In this document: in pieces, positions 43,453-53,389 of the stretch
Layout of the letters: the number at the start of each line of letters is the position of its first letter
Position numbering within the stretch: the first letter of the stretch is position 1
NCBI GenBank assembly: GCA_963841945.1
Contig: CAWJFC010000028.1
Location: forward strand, 1 to 64,000
Length of the DNA: 64,000 nt
Reading direction: 5' to 3'
Source of the DNA: Acidiflorens sp963841945
Lineage (GTDB): Bacteria > Acidobacteriota > Terriglobia > Terriglobales > Acidobacteriaceae
The notes under the pieces: generated by a model
What the model was told of the DNA's origin: nothing
Database searches by the model: none
The model's input: the letters and a program-made list of their open reading frames with translations, nothing else
Program-made: the position numbers and the translations under genes

Positions 43453-45274
43453 CTACCTGTAGCTCGCCGCCTGCATCTCAAACATCTCCGCGTAGCGCCC
43501 GCCCAGGTTTGTCAACGCATCGTGATCGCCCTCTTCCGCGATGCGTCCGTTCTCCAGCACCACAATCCGATCCGCCATCCGGACCGTCGAAAAACGGTGC
43601 GAAATAAAAAGCGCCATCTTCCCCGCCGTCAATTCGGCAAAGCGCTGAAAGACTTCGTACTCGCTGCGCGCGTCCAGAGCCGACGTCGGCTCGTCAAGCA
43701 CCAGCACCTGCGCATCGCGCAAATACGCACGCGCCAGCGCAACCTTCTGCCACTCACCGCCGGAAAGATCTACTCCTCCATCGAAGCGGCGCCCCAGCAT
43801 CTGGTCGTATCCTTCAGGTAATTTCCCGACCACGGCCGCCGCCAGGCTTTTCTCCGCCGAGTTCCGCAGCAATTCCAAATTCTCGAGTTCATCAATTTTC
43901 CCGACTGCGATGTTTTCTCGTGCCGTCATCTCATAGCGCATGTAGTCTTGAAAAATGACGCCAATCTCGCGATACAGGGACTCCAGCTTGTACTCGCGAA
44001 GGTCGACGCCATCGAGCAATATCTGCCCCTCCAGCGGGTCATAAAGCCGAGTCAGCAATTTCACGATTGTTGTTTTGCCCTCTCCGTTTTCTCCGATCAG
44101 AGCAACGCGTTCACCCGGGCGCAAGCAAAAATTGAGTTTATTGAGCACCATCCGCCCGGCACCTGGATAGCGAAACGACACCTCGCGAAATTCAAATCCC
44201 TGCCGGATTGGCCGCGGTGCCGGCAGCGCATTTGGCTTGGAGGCAATCGTCGGCTGCATCTCAAAGAACGCAATCAGGTCGGTCATGAACAGCGCCTGAT
44301 CGGCAATAGTTGAGAGAGTGGAAAAAGTCTGTTGCAGATTCGAACTCGCATCTCGAATCGCATTCGCCAAGAAATGTAAGCGTGCCAAAACTGAAGACGC
44401 CGATCACGGTTTTCCATACCGCAAAAACGTAAGCTGTGTAATATCCAGCCGTTCCGATCGCAGAGAGCACAGAGCCCGCCGCCACCTTGCGGCGCGCCAG
44501 CGCCACGTCCTGCTCGTAGACCTCGGTCGAAAGCTTCTTGAATCTGCGCGTCAGGAAGTCCTGTAGCCCGAACAGCTTCAGTTCTTTCGCCGCCTCCTTG
44601 CTGCCACCCAGAATCCTCAGATAATCAAGTTGCCTCCGGATCGGCGTCTGGCCGAAATTTTTGGCATATCCCAAGAACGCGAAATGCGTCTCGCCCACAA
44701 ACGCCGGAATCACACCAACAACCAGTAAAAGCAGCAACCAGGGCGAAAAAAACATGATCGAAATCGACAGCGTGATTGTCGTGATCATCTGCTGCACCAG
44801 CCGCCCGATTGCCTGGATCATGTACAGCCGATCAGTTGCCTGCACCCGCGCCCGCTCTAGCCGGTCGTAAAAAGTCGGGTCTTCGTAAGCCAATAGGTCG
44901 AGGCTCGCCGCGTGCTCCATCACGCGCACCGAAATGTGGTGCATGTAACGCCCGGCCAGCAGCGTGTCGAGATAGTCGATTGCGCGGCCCAGCACTCCAA
45001 TCGTCACCGCAATGCCAAACTCCGCTGCTACCAGCCACCACAGCCGCGGCCCCGCCGGCTGATGGGTTGTCAGAATCCGGTAAATTGTGTCGATGATGAG
45101 TTTCGAAACCCAGAAAAGCGCGGGAGGAAGCAGCGCCGCCACTACGCGCGCCACCAGGCCCAGCACTACCACAGCCCGCCCCGACTCCCACACAAAACGC
45201 AGGACCGCTGGGACGTTGCGTAGCGCTGACAGTCGCTCTCGCCATCCTCGCCAGAATTCGGGCTTTTCGCTCAT
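43453..45274 (-). CDS. ABC exporter (fused permease and ATPase), frameshifted
   Basis: An exporter half-transporter of about 605 residues read in two frames. The first (45274 to about 44370) has six membrane segments and the coupling motif YEDPTFYDRLERARVQ. The second (about 44370 to 43453) continues at ANAIRDASSNLQQTFSTL and holds the ATPase: Walker A GENGEGKTT, Q-loop FQDY, signature LSGGEWQ, Walker B VLVLDEP, H-loop ISHR. The break is in TTTCTTGGCGAATG (44363-44375); removing one G joins FGTLTFL to ANAIRD. It is upstream of the glucan synthase on the same strand, so it may export the glucan, as NdvA/ChvA do, though it could be a general lipid or drug exporter. Confidence 0.85.
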
Positions 45275-45679
45275 GGCTATCCGATATCGGCACGTCTGCG
45301 TTGGGGAAGTCGTACCGATGAGGTTTGCGGTACTCGATGCGACCGGTCCCAGGTGTCAGATGAAATGGCGGGAACCGCCCCAGGCCAGCCGATCCCATTC
45401 AAGGCAGACAAAACCAGCTGATGTTTCTCAAACGGCCTTTGGATGAGAATTCTTCGATTACGGTTGGGTCACTTGTTGGAAAGCGCGATTAAGGCGACAG
45501 GCGAGCCGCTACGCCCGTCACCGGCAGGAAGTAGCCGAAACCTCAATCGTCACCGTCCATGGCGATCTGCGCACATTGCGGAGGATTGAGAGTTGGTTTT
45601 TGAGTTTGCGGTACACAAGGCGGAACACAGTTTGCTCAGAGCATAGCGTAAGTCATTGACGGCAGTGGCCACGTCGTAG
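45275..45679. other. Right inner edge of the tRNA-Glu island, no gene
   Basis: No reading frame can be supported. Bases 45405-45460 resemble 6377-6430, and GGTACACAAGGC followed by GGAACACAG at 45610-45630 resembles 38682-38703. Confidence 0.45.
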
Positions 45680-45877
45680 GATTCTCAATCTTCAACCCGG
45701 GTTCGATTCCCGGTAGCGCTACTAATAGCCCCTCTAACCCGTGCCAAGCGAGGTCCTTCCCTGAGCTCGGGATTTCGGCAGCGGGCTCGGACGCCCGCTA
45801 TGCGCCTCAAGTTCGATTCCCGGTAGCGCTACCAATGACCATCCGCTAAGACCCGCTGAATCGGCGGGTTTTGTTTT
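45680..45877 (+). repeat. Right copy of the tRNA-Glu flanking repeat with a 3' half tRNA remnant
   Basis: It begins at the anticodon loop (GATTCTCAATCTTCAA), lacks the tRNA 5' half, has CTA in place of CCA at 45722-45724, then an 86-bp spacer, an intact 24-nt tRNA end (45811-45834) and the same terminator as the left copy. Confidence 0.9.
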
Positions 45878-46001
45878 GCTCGATGGTTTGGCCTAACCGG
45901 GGCTATCGCTCTATGGCGGGTGTCAAATGTTTGATCGCGCCCCGCCCGGCTCATAATTGTGCGCGCATGCCCGTATTCGGATAACCTTCAAGTGAGAGAC
46001 C

Positions 46002-46036
46002 CAAAAACAAAGGAGCCCGAACATCTGGGCTCCTTA
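46002..46036 (-). terminator. Rho-independent terminator of the TonB receptor gene
   Basis: On the minus strand AAGGAGCCC (46035-46027) pairs perfectly with GGGCTCCTT (46018-46010) and is followed by TGTTTTTGG. It is 25 bp beyond the stop. Confidence 0.85.
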
Positions 46037-46060
46037 ATTTATTTGATTGGAAGCTTCCGC

Positions 46061-49000
46061 TTAGAAGGTCAACCTAAGCGAGAACTGTCCGAACCGGCGC
46101 TCGTCGTTGTTGCCGCCGGAGGCGAAGGTGTTCAAACCGCCTTTCAGTCCGATGACTTGCAATGGCGTCGACGTCGGCCCGGCGTAGTACAGGTTCGGCG
46201 TAAAGGTATACATGTTGTGGTGATTGAAAATGTTGAAGCCCTCCGCGCGGAACTCCATTCCAACGCGCTCCGTGACGCGGAATTTCTTGCCCACGGCGCT
46301 ATCCAGATTCCAAGCTCCCGGTCCGCGGAAAGCGTTTCGGGCGGTCATACCTGCTGGGAACGGTCCCAAGTCGGAGATACCCGTAACGGTGTTCAGCGGG
46401 TCGAAGCTGGCAGGAATCGGCACGTTCAGGAGAGCCCAATTGTTTGGCTGATTGGGGATTTGCTGAGGATTGGAGCTGACGTGGAAATTAGGTTCCGTGG
46501 CCGGCGTCAGACGCGGCACGGTGTACCCGATTTCAATGTTGTCGTAGTCATAGACGTTAAAGGGCACACCTGTTCGGGCGGTAAAAATCCCGACTAGCGA
46601 CCACCCCCCGAACGCCTCAGATTCAAAGCTGTGACCACTCTTGAACCACGGTGTCTCCCAGATCGGGGACACAACCAACCGGTGCCGCACATCATAGTCT
46701 GAGTTTCCCCAATCCAGTTTGGGATCAAAGGGATCGGTATAACCCAGGCTGCCGATGTATCCCGATCCACCCTGCAAGCTGTCCGAGAATGTCGAGCTCG
46801 AGTCATCCAGCGAGTGCGACCAGGTGTAGTTCGCCACCACACTCAGACCTGTATTGTGGAGGTTTTGGGTCTGGAACTTTAGGTTCATCGCGTTGTAGCT
46901 GCTCGAACCCAAGCTGCCGCGCATGTTGATCGCAGCATACTGACTGTTTGGGCGGGTTAGACACTCGGGTGTGGGGTTTCCGCCTTCTGCCACGCCATTG
47001 AAGCCGGCATAGGGGCATGCCGCGTTGAATACCAGCGGATCGCCTAAATACTGCTGTGCAGCGCCAACTTGGTTGATGTTTTCGATGTCATAAAGGTGAA
47101 CGCCATGCGCGCCGCTGTAGCCCAGTTCGACAACCGTGTTGCGGGCCACTTCTCGCTGCAGAGCCAAACTCCAGAATTGGGTCTGCGCCGTGCGGATCTG
47201 AGGATCCGGCATGCGCAGTTCCACGGGCCCCAGATAGGATGTCGGTCCCGGCAAGCCCAGAGGACCGAGGTCGTTGTTGGTGACAACCGTTGTACAGGAT
47301 GCGCTTTCGGCTGGGCATGTCGAACTCAGAACTGCGCTGGCCGGAGGGTTGAAGCTGGCATTGTAAGTGACGTTTCCGAAGTTGCGCTCGTAGCTGATAC
47401 CAAAGCCGCCGCGCAAACTGCTCTTGCCATCGCCGAAAATGTCATAAGCAAATCCGATGCGTGGCGCCAGCGTACCCCACTGATTTTGCCAGAATCCGCC
47501 GACCGAGCTTTGATTGGCGATCTGCACTCCGCCGTTCCGCACCTGCTCCTCGATTCCGGAGCCTCCTCCGAAATAAAAGTTCGAGTCGAGGTTCGGATGG
47601 TTGTTGTGCTGCACACCATAGTGCTCCCAGCGCAGTCCGTAGTTCAAGGTAAAGCGCGGGCTCATGCGGAAGCTGTCCTGCCCGTAGATAGCCCAATCTT
47701 TGTAGCGATAGCTACGCGCCGGGTTGGCGGGATCCAGTGGAGGCGTAACCGCACAAGCGGGCCCCGTAATCAAGTTGCCATAGATATCCGTTGGGCACGG
47801 AAGCGCGCCTTGTGGATTCACTCGAGCTGCGAATCCGTTTCCGGCTAGCTGGCTTCCCAACGGATTGCCGGCCACATTAATCAGGTCCTGCATGCTGTCG
47901 GAGCCCGTCGAGCCGAGTTGTTCCACCGCCTGCTGGTACGCGCCGTAGGCGACGTTCAACTGGATATAGGTGAACTGGCCGCCGAACTTCATGCTGTGCC
48001 GACCCTTGGTCCACGAGATGTCGTCTTCGGCCTGCAGGGTATTCTGCGGTCCACCAAAAGGAAGTCCGCCCAAGCCAGGCTCCGACGCATTCTCGAGGCC
48101 GGGCATCTGGATTGTTTGGCTGGTCACCGGGTCAACCGGCGATGTAAACATCAGGTTCGGTACGAAGGTCAGCGATTGATCGAAGGAGTTAATGCTATTG
48201 AAGCGGGTAAAGCTGACCTTAGCGTTGTTGAGCAAGCTGGCGCTAAACGTATGGTTGATCGAATATAGATAGCTCTGGTTGGTATTGAGGCTACCCACGT
48301 CATATTGGGGGTAAGCGCTGAATGAGGCTGTGCCGTTAAAGAAATCGTCCCGCTCGCGCGCCGCGCGGAAGAACATCTGCGTCTTATCACTCAGGTTGTA
48401 ATCCAAGCGACCAACCAGCGTGTAGGTGTTTTGGGGAGACCCGCCGCCGGCATTGAAGGGTACGGAGAAGTTGACCGTGTCCATCACGGCCTGCCCGTCT
48501 GCTATCTGCGTTGTCCCGTTGAGCAACGGGTTCACGCAGGCGGTGTTTGTCAAATTCGTGCCGAAGAAGCAGCTATTCGAGGTTGAATTCACCCAAGTCC
48601 CGACCCAGCCGCCGTCATTGTTTCCGCCCCATGTGGAAGCTACGCCGGCAGAGGCTAACGATGTGGTTCCAAAACTCGAGAAGTACGACTGTGCGTTGGC
48701 AGGCAGCAGCGCCAGGAAGGACGGATCAAAAATCTCTTCCGTCTGGATCGAGTTGCTGCGAACCCTCGTCCATTCTGTGCTTTCGGAAACAAACAGCTTG
48801 TTCTTCAGAATCGGACCGCCCACCTGGAAACCGAACTGATTGCGCGTGTACTGCCCTTTCGGCAAATCGTTGGCTACATTGTTAAAGGTATTGGCGGTGT
48901 ACGCGGCCAGGCGGTTGAACTCCCACGCCGATCCGTGCCAGCCATTCGAACCCGCCTTCGTGGAGACGTTGACCACGCCGCCCGAGGCGCGACCGTACTC

Positions 49001-49717
49001 GGCCGAGAAGTTGTTGGTGATAACGCTGTATTCCTGCACACCGTCGAGCGGTATATTCTCTCCGACGCTGGCGCCGAAGACGCTGACGTTCTCGACACCG
49101 TCCAGCAGAATTTCCGTGCCGGATTCGCGCTGACCATTGATGGCGAAGCCGACGCCGCGGCTGGAGAGTTCCTGTCCGGCCATTTCGCCGTTCGAGGTGC
49201 TGTCGCCGTTGCTCACGTTGCCGGAGATCGCGACAAAGTCGTACGGGTTGCGGGTCAAGCTGGGCAGCTGCGCCAGTTGCTGCGTGTCGATGAGCTGCGA
49301 GAGTTCCTGGGTCTGGGTGTTGACCTCAGTCGCCGCGCCGGCCACTACTTCGACAACCGTGCTGCCGCTGCCGACCGTCAACGATGCATCGAGCGTCGCA
49401 TGGCCGCCGACCGCGACTTCCATGGTTGTCTTATAGGTCTGGAACCCGGACTTCGAAACCACTACCGAATAGGTGCCGGGCGTCAGGTTCTGCAAATGAT
49501 ATTCGCCCAGGCTGTTCGAGGTCGCCGTCCGTTCCGCGTTCGTCGAGGTTAGCGTGGCCGTTATTTTTGCGTCAGCGACTACCGCGCCGGTCGAATCCTT
49601 CACGACGCCCGCGATCGCCCCGAGTTCAGCCTGTCCGAAGACAAACGCGCTCATCGCGAATATGACCGCGAGAACTGCTATGGTCCGCCACAATCCCTGG
49701 CTCATTAGCTTCATCAT
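46061..49717 (-). CDS. TonB-dependent outer-membrane receptor with N-terminal carboxypeptidase-regulatory domain
   Basis: About 1,218 residues. Signal segment (TIAVLAVIFAMSAFVFGQ), then a beta-sandwich with GAIAGVVKDSTGAVVADAKI and GEYHLQNLTPGTYSVVVSKSGF, the plug domain (SSRGVGFAINGQRESGTEILLDG to SAEYGRASGGVVNVSTKAG), and a long 22-strand-type barrel ending RRFGQFSLRLTF with the terminal Phe needed for outer-membrane insertion. This Oar-like group imports large oligomers and is greatly expanded in soil Acidobacteriota; the substrate is unknown. Start at 49717 (MMKLMSQGLWR) because AGGAGG lies 6 nt upstream; the frame stays open to 49897. It is alone, closed by a strong terminator. Confidence 0.93.
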   Translation of the reverse strand: MMKLMSQGLWRTIAVLAVIFAMSAFVFGQAELGAIAGVVKDSTGAVVADAKITATLTSTNAERTATSNSLGEYHLQNLTPGTYSVVVSKSGFQTYKTTMEVAVGGHATLDASLTVGSGSTVVEVVAGAATEVNTQTQELSQLIDTQQLAQLPSLTRNPYDFVAISGNVSNGDSTSNGEMAGQELSSRGVGFAINGQRESGTEILLDGVENVSVFGASVGENIPLDGVQEYSVITNNFSAEYGRASGGVVNVSTKAGSNGWHGSAWEFNRLAAYTANTFNNVANDLPKGQYTRNQFGFQVGGPILKNKLFVSESTEWTRVRSNSIQTEEIFDPSFLALLPANAQSYFSSFGTTSLASAGVASTWGGNNDGGWVGTWVNSTSNSCFFGTNLTNTACVNPLLNGTTQIADGQAVMDTVNFSVPFNAGGGSPQNTYTLVGRLDYNLSDKTQMFFRAARERDDFFNGTASFSAYPQYDVGSLNTNQSYLYSINHTFSASLLNNAKVSFTRFNSINSFDQSLTFVPNLMFTSPVDPVTSQTIQMPGLENASEPGLGGLPFGGPQNTLQAEDDISWTKGRHSMKFGGQFTYIQLNVAYGAYQQAVEQLGSTGSDSMQDLINVAGNPLGSQLAGNGFAARVNPQGALPCPTDIYGNLITGPACAVTPPLDPANPARSYRYKDWAIYGQDSFRMSPRFTLNYGLRWEHYGVQHNNHPNLDSNFYFGGGSGIEEQVRNGGVQIANQSSVGGFWQNQWGTLAPRIGFAYDIFGDGKSSLRGGFGISYERNFGNVTYNASFNPPASAVLSSTCPAESASCTTVVTNNDLGPLGLPGPTSYLGPVELRMPDPQIRTAQTQFWSLALQREVARNTVVELGYSGAHGVHLYDIENINQVGAAQQYLGDPLVFNAACPYAGFNGVAEGGNPTPECLTRPNSQYAAINMRGSLGSSSYNAMNLKFQTQNLHNTGLSVVANYTWSHSLDDSSSTFSDSLQGGSGYIGSLGYTDPFDPKLDWGNSDYDVRHRLVVSPIWETPWFKSGHSFESEAFGGWSLVGIFTARTGVPFNVYDYDNIEIGYTVPRLTPATEPNFHVSSNPQQIPNQPNNWALLNVPIPASFDPLNTVTGISDLGPFPAGMTARNAFRGPGAWNLDSAVGKKFRVTERVGMEFRAEGFNIFNHHNMYTFTPNLYYAGPTSTPLQVIGLKGGLNTFASGGNNDERRFGQFSLRLTF

Positions 49718-50144
49718 TCCCTGCCTCCTAGCCTTACTGTTTTTCATCGATCCTGAACCTGTGTCCGGGTTGCGATTGCCGGACGAAACACTTATACCCG
49801 TGCGCTCTGTAAATGCACGCGCGTCGCCAAAAGACAGGTTGTCGATGTTATTGATTAGAAATTGGTTAAGAGATAACCAGACTGTCAATCTACACAAATC
49901 GAAACAAATGTCTCGGGGAATGTATGATTTCTCATAGAGAATATGGCTTGAACGCCGACGTTCCCGGGATTGATGGGCGCGGAAGAGCGCGCGATTTGCC
50001 AGGTATGTATTCGATCTATGTTCGCCTTATGAACGCCTCTGTGTGGGTTCCCAACTTGTCGGTCTTCATTGGTATTTGTCCGCCTTCTTAGTCGGTCTTG
50101 TCATCCGTCATGCCTCAGGCGTTCGAGCTTTGTCTTCGGCGGCG
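49718..50144. other. Upstream region of the TonB receptor gene
   Basis: AT-rich around 49850-49945. On the minus strand a TTGACA (49888-49883) could be a -35 for the receptor; no convincing -10 was found. No gene. Confidence 0.4.
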
Positions 50145-51026
50145 TTATTGCCGGTAGGCTTCTTCGAGTTTCGCGAGGTCGAACTTTTTCATTTGGAGGA
50201 AGGCTGCGGTTACGCGGGCCACTTTGGCCTGGTCCGGATCGCTGAGCATTCTGCCGAGTGCGGAGGGAATGACTTGCCAGGATAGGCCGAACTGGTCTTT
50301 CAGCCAGCCGCACTGCCCGGCGTTCGGATCGGCGGAGAGTTTGTGCCAGTAGTGGTCGATTTCGGTCTGCGTCTCGCAGTTCACCATGAAGGAGATGGCT
50401 TCATTGAAGTTGAAATTGTGGGCTTGAGCGCTATCCATGGCGGCGAACTTGTCACCATTAAGAGTGAAGCCAGCGTGCTTGATGGTGCCTTCCTTATCGG
50501 GCTCTTCGTTCTCAGCGTAGGGCAGGAGGTGGTCGATTTTCGAGTTAGGAAAGATCGAAGTGTAGAGATTGACGGCCTCTTGCGCGCGGCCGCATTGGGC
50601 TCCGACAAACATGAGGGTCGGAGTGATCTTCTGCTGGATCGGACGGTCGCCCATGAACATGACTTGCCAGGAGAGCCGGTAGCGATCCTGGATCCATCCA
50701 TAGTGTTGGCTGAAGGGATAAGAGGCGAGCGGCATGAGAGGCTCACCACCTTTGGAGAGTGGATTCCAGATGGCGTCGACTTCATCCTTAGTTTGACAGG
50801 CCACTAGAAACGAGACCGCGGGCGTGAATTTGACGAATGGACCCGCGCTGAGGAATTTGAATTCGTGGCCAGCGAGCGAAAGGGAAACGAGGTCGACCGA
50901 GCCCGAGGGAGTGTTGCGGAGGGTTTTTACGCTGTGGATGGCGGAATTGCTGAAGATAGAAGCGTAGAGTTCGGCCGCCTCCCTGGCTTCCTTATCGAAC
51001 CACAGATGTGGGGTTATTTTTTGCAC
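50145..51026 (-). CDS. Double-domain VOC (PhnB-like) protein
   Basis: A 293-residue protein of two tandem vicinal-oxygen-chelate domains, each beginning with a similar strand (KITPHLWFDKEAREAAELYA and KITPTLMFVGAQCGRAQEAV). Shared motifs are YxSIFxNSxI, GHEFKFL/GDKFAAM, and QxxYRLSWQV/DQFGLSWQV. PhnB-like proteins are structurally known but lack an assigned reaction; annotations as 3-demethylubiquinone methyltransferase are unreliable. The GTG start at 51026 has GAGGAGG about 10 nt upstream. Cytoplasmic, no obvious operon partner. Confidence 0.9.
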   Translation of the reverse strand: MQKITPHLWFDKEAREAAELYASIFSNSAIHSVKTLRNTPSGSVDLVSLSLAGHEFKFLSAGPFVKFTPAVSFLVACQTKDEVDAIWNPLSKGGEPLMPLASYPFSQHYGWIQDRYRLSWQVMFMGDRPIQQKITPTLMFVGAQCGRAQEAVNLYTSIFPNSKIDHLLPYAENEEPDKEGTIKHAGFTLNGDKFAAMDSAQAHNFNFNEAISFMVNCETQTEIDHYWHKLSADPNAGQCGWLKDQFGLSWQVIPSALGRMLSDPDQAKVARVTAAFLQMKKFDLAKLEEAYRQ

Positions 51027-51619
51027 CGACGTATCCTCCTCTTATCGTTAATCTCGTCTTTAAGCTTGTCTTCGATCTTGTCTTTATTCTGATCTGATCC
51101 TTTGAACCTTCTCAGTCCTTTCTGATTCTGGTCTGATTCCGGGCGATTACGGGGAGCTTCTTTTCATCTTATGTTTTTGTTTTTTCATCATAGCCCGAAC
51201 GGGCGTTCATGGAGCAATCGGGATGCGATTGATGGACTGGCTGATGGGGCTTGCTACTTAGGTTAAGTTTTGGAGAGCTATCAGGTCCAGAGAAGTTTTT
51301 GAGGACCGAACGGCTTACAGCGAATACCTTGGGCAAGAGTGAACTGGATGGCAGATAGGTCATCGAATGCCGCGCCGGTTCTGGGGAGTGCCGCATGCGG
51401 GTGGCGCCGATAGCTAAGTTGAAGATCAGGGGGTGGAGGACGGTGTTGCGGCTTCCTATAGAGGGCTTTCTCTTAGGAATGTGGATGTGTTTTGCGGCTA
51501 AGAGGATTGATCCGGATGGCTAGGAACTGGAAGAAAGATCGAGCCACGGGATTGTAAATTTCCGTATGTATTGTGAATCAGGTGGGCCGCGGCGCGATTC
51601 TGAGTGATAGAATGCGGCA
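51027..51619. other. Gene-poor 593-bp gap
   Basis: No supported gene. 51051-51086 holds three 12-bp units (ATCTCGTCTTTA, AGCTTGTCTTCG, ATCTTGTCTTTA), next to a pyrimidine-rich stretch. Otherwise nothing recognised. Confidence 0.4.
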
Positions 51620-51883
51620 ATGGCTAATTCGATTGTAAATACCATCGTTGACCAACTACAGACCGAGCGCACCCGGCTGGAGACTGAACTCCACCGTGTA
51701 AGTGCAGCCCTTAGTGCTTTTGGCAAAGCCTATATGAATGGCGGCAGGCCGAAAGCTGCCACCGCGCCCGTCCGCAAGGTACGCACGATATCCGCGGCGG
51801 GACGAAGGCGCATCGCAGCGGCGCAAAAAGCGCGCTGGGCCAAGATTCGGGCTGCCAAAAAGTCCAAGATCGGCAAAGCGTAA
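51620..51883 (+). CDS. Small basic protein with coiled coil and AAQKARWAK motif
   Basis: An 87-residue protein: a coiled coil (about residues 5-35, VDQLQTERTRLETELHRVSA), a short GGRPK segment that resembles an AT-hook core, then a very basic helix RRRIAAAQKARWAKIRAAKK. The motif ISxxGRxRIAAAQKxRWAK recurs in short proteins across several phyla (recalled), possibly DNA-binding. ATG at 51620. Function unknown. Confidence 0.7.
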   Translation: MANSIVNTIVDQLQTERTRLETELHRVSAALSAFGKAYMNGGRPKAATAPVRKVRTISAAGRRRIAAAQKARWAKIRAAKKSKIGKA

Positions 51884-52016
51884 GCCGAAGCGGGCCGAGA
51901 CCAGCGAGAGGTACAAGATAAGTCCAGAGGTCGAGAGGCGCGGTTGGCGCGCTGAGACGTGGTAGTGTCTTCTATGTTGCGGAAAAGGTCGGTATTGGGC
52001 GAATGTTGTCGCCTCG

Positions 52017-52070
52017 GCGGCTGAAGCCGCACTCAAAACAATTCAGCTATCGCAGCGCTAAAAGCGCCGC
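52017..52070. repeat. Paired-hairpin repeat, copy B
   Basis: GCGGCT-GA-AGCCGC (52017-52030) and a less perfect second stem (GCAGCGCT/AAGCGCCGC, 52052-52070), 21 nt apart, followed by GCCAGCCAAAAA. It lies between the small basic protein and the threonine aldolase genes. Confidence 0.75.
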
Positions 52071-52171
52071 GCCAGCCAAAAATCGAGTGACGCGACTTTT
52101 TCCGCAACATGCTCCGGTTTGTGGGCCGCGGACTCTTACTTAGAGCGATCTCTCGTAATGCCGGGAATGAC

Positions 52172-53215
52172 TTAGCGCGCCGTCGGCTCCACGATTTCCT
52201 TCACGAATTCCGCAAACTGGCGGACATCATCTTCAGTCGTGTCGAAAGAGCACATCCAGCGCACGATCGATTCTTCCTCGCTCCAGACATAGAAGAAATA
52301 GCGCTCCTGAATCTTGCCAATCGCGTCGTGGGGAATTTGGGCGAAGACTCCGTTGGCATCGACCGGGTAGACGATGCGCGCGCCGCGAATTTTCTCGATT
52401 TGCTGTGCCAGCAGTTTCGCCATGCGATTGGCGTGGGCGGCGTTGCGACGCCACAGATCGTTGGTGAGCAGGGCGTCCATTTGCGCAGCCATGAAGCGCA
52501 TTTTTGAGGCGAGCTGCATTGCCTGCTTGCGCAGGAAGAGAAAATCGGCGGCAAGTTCGGGGCGGAAGAAAACCACGGCTTCGGCGCCCATCAATCCATT
52601 CTTTGTGCCGCCGAACGAGAGCACGTCGACGCCGAGATCGCGTGTGGCCTGGCGCAAAGTGAATTCCTGCGCGGCAGCCGCATTCGAGATGCGGGCTCCA
52701 TCCATGTGAAGAAACATCTGACGCTCGTGAGCGAAGCGCGCCAGGTCTTGAACCTCGGCGGGCGAATAGATCGTACCCATTTCCGTCGATTGCGTGATCG
52801 AGACGACGCGCGGCTGAACGTGGTGCTGGTCGCCGATGCCGTGATAGGCGTGGGCAGCCGTCTCCACAGTGAGCTTGCCGTTGGGCGCGGGGAGCGGGAT
52901 GAGTTTGCATCCGGTCAACTTTTCGGGAGCGCCGCATTCGTCGGTGTAAATGTGAGATAGCTCGGGACAAAGAACGGCTTGGTACGAGCGAGCCAGCGCT
53001 TGCAGGCTGAGGCAATTGGCGGCGGTTCCGTTGAAGACGAAAAAGACTTCGACATCCGCGCCAAAATGCTCGCGAAATTTTTTTGCGGCGGAGGCAGTAT
53101 AAGGGTCATCTCCATATCCAACGACGTGGCCCTGATTAGCGGCGGCGATGGCGGCGAGGACTTCGGGATGAACGGTGGCGTTGTTGTCGCTGGCAAAACT
53201 GCGGGATGGCTTCAT
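52172..53215 (-). CDS. Low-specificity L-threonine aldolase (PLP, beta-eliminating lyase family)
   Basis: A 347-residue fold-type I PLP enzyme that cleaves threonine and allo-threonine to glycine and acetaldehyde. It opens FASDNNATVHPEVLAAI; GTAANCLSLQAL binds the cofactor, SHIYTDECGAPEKLTGCKL is the conserved family stretch, and the HMDGARISNA motif carries the PLP Asp. The Schiff-base Lys is K205 in SFGGTKNGLM. Normal length. ATG at 53215. It is divergent from the RND genes, with 174 bp between. Confidence 0.92.
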   Translation of the reverse strand: MKPSRSFASDNNATVHPEVLAAIAAANQGHVVGYGDDPYTASAAKKFREHFGADVEVFFVFNGTAANCLSLQALARSYQAVLCPELSHIYTDECGAPEKLTGCKLIPLPAPNGKLTVETAAHAYHGIGDQHHVQPRVVSITQSTEMGTIYSPAEVQDLARFAHERQMFLHMDGARISNAAAAQEFTLRQATRDLGVDVLSFGGTKNGLMGAEAVVFFRPELAADFLFLRKQAMQLASKMRFMAAQMDALLTNDLWRRNAAHANRMAKLLAQQIEKIRGARIVYPVDANGVFAQIPHDAIGKIQERYFFYVWSEEESIVRWMCSFDTTEDDVRQFAEFVKEIVEPTAR

Positions 53216-53389
53216 AACAAAACAAATTTAGCAGAGTGGGGCATGGGCAGCGGAAGCTTTGGAGAGGCGGCGGATGGAGTAGCGGCGTGAATGGCCGAAG
53301 GATAGGCCTGCCACGACTTTTCGGGCTTTGCGTCCGGGATAGGAATCAATTACTTTGTCAGATGATGCCGGTCGGGAGATTTTTTCATT

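Noticed and set aside
45680..45724. Second tRNA-Glu gene
   Set aside because: Only the part from the anticodon loop onward is present, with a changed CCA; the 5' half is missing, so it is a remnant.
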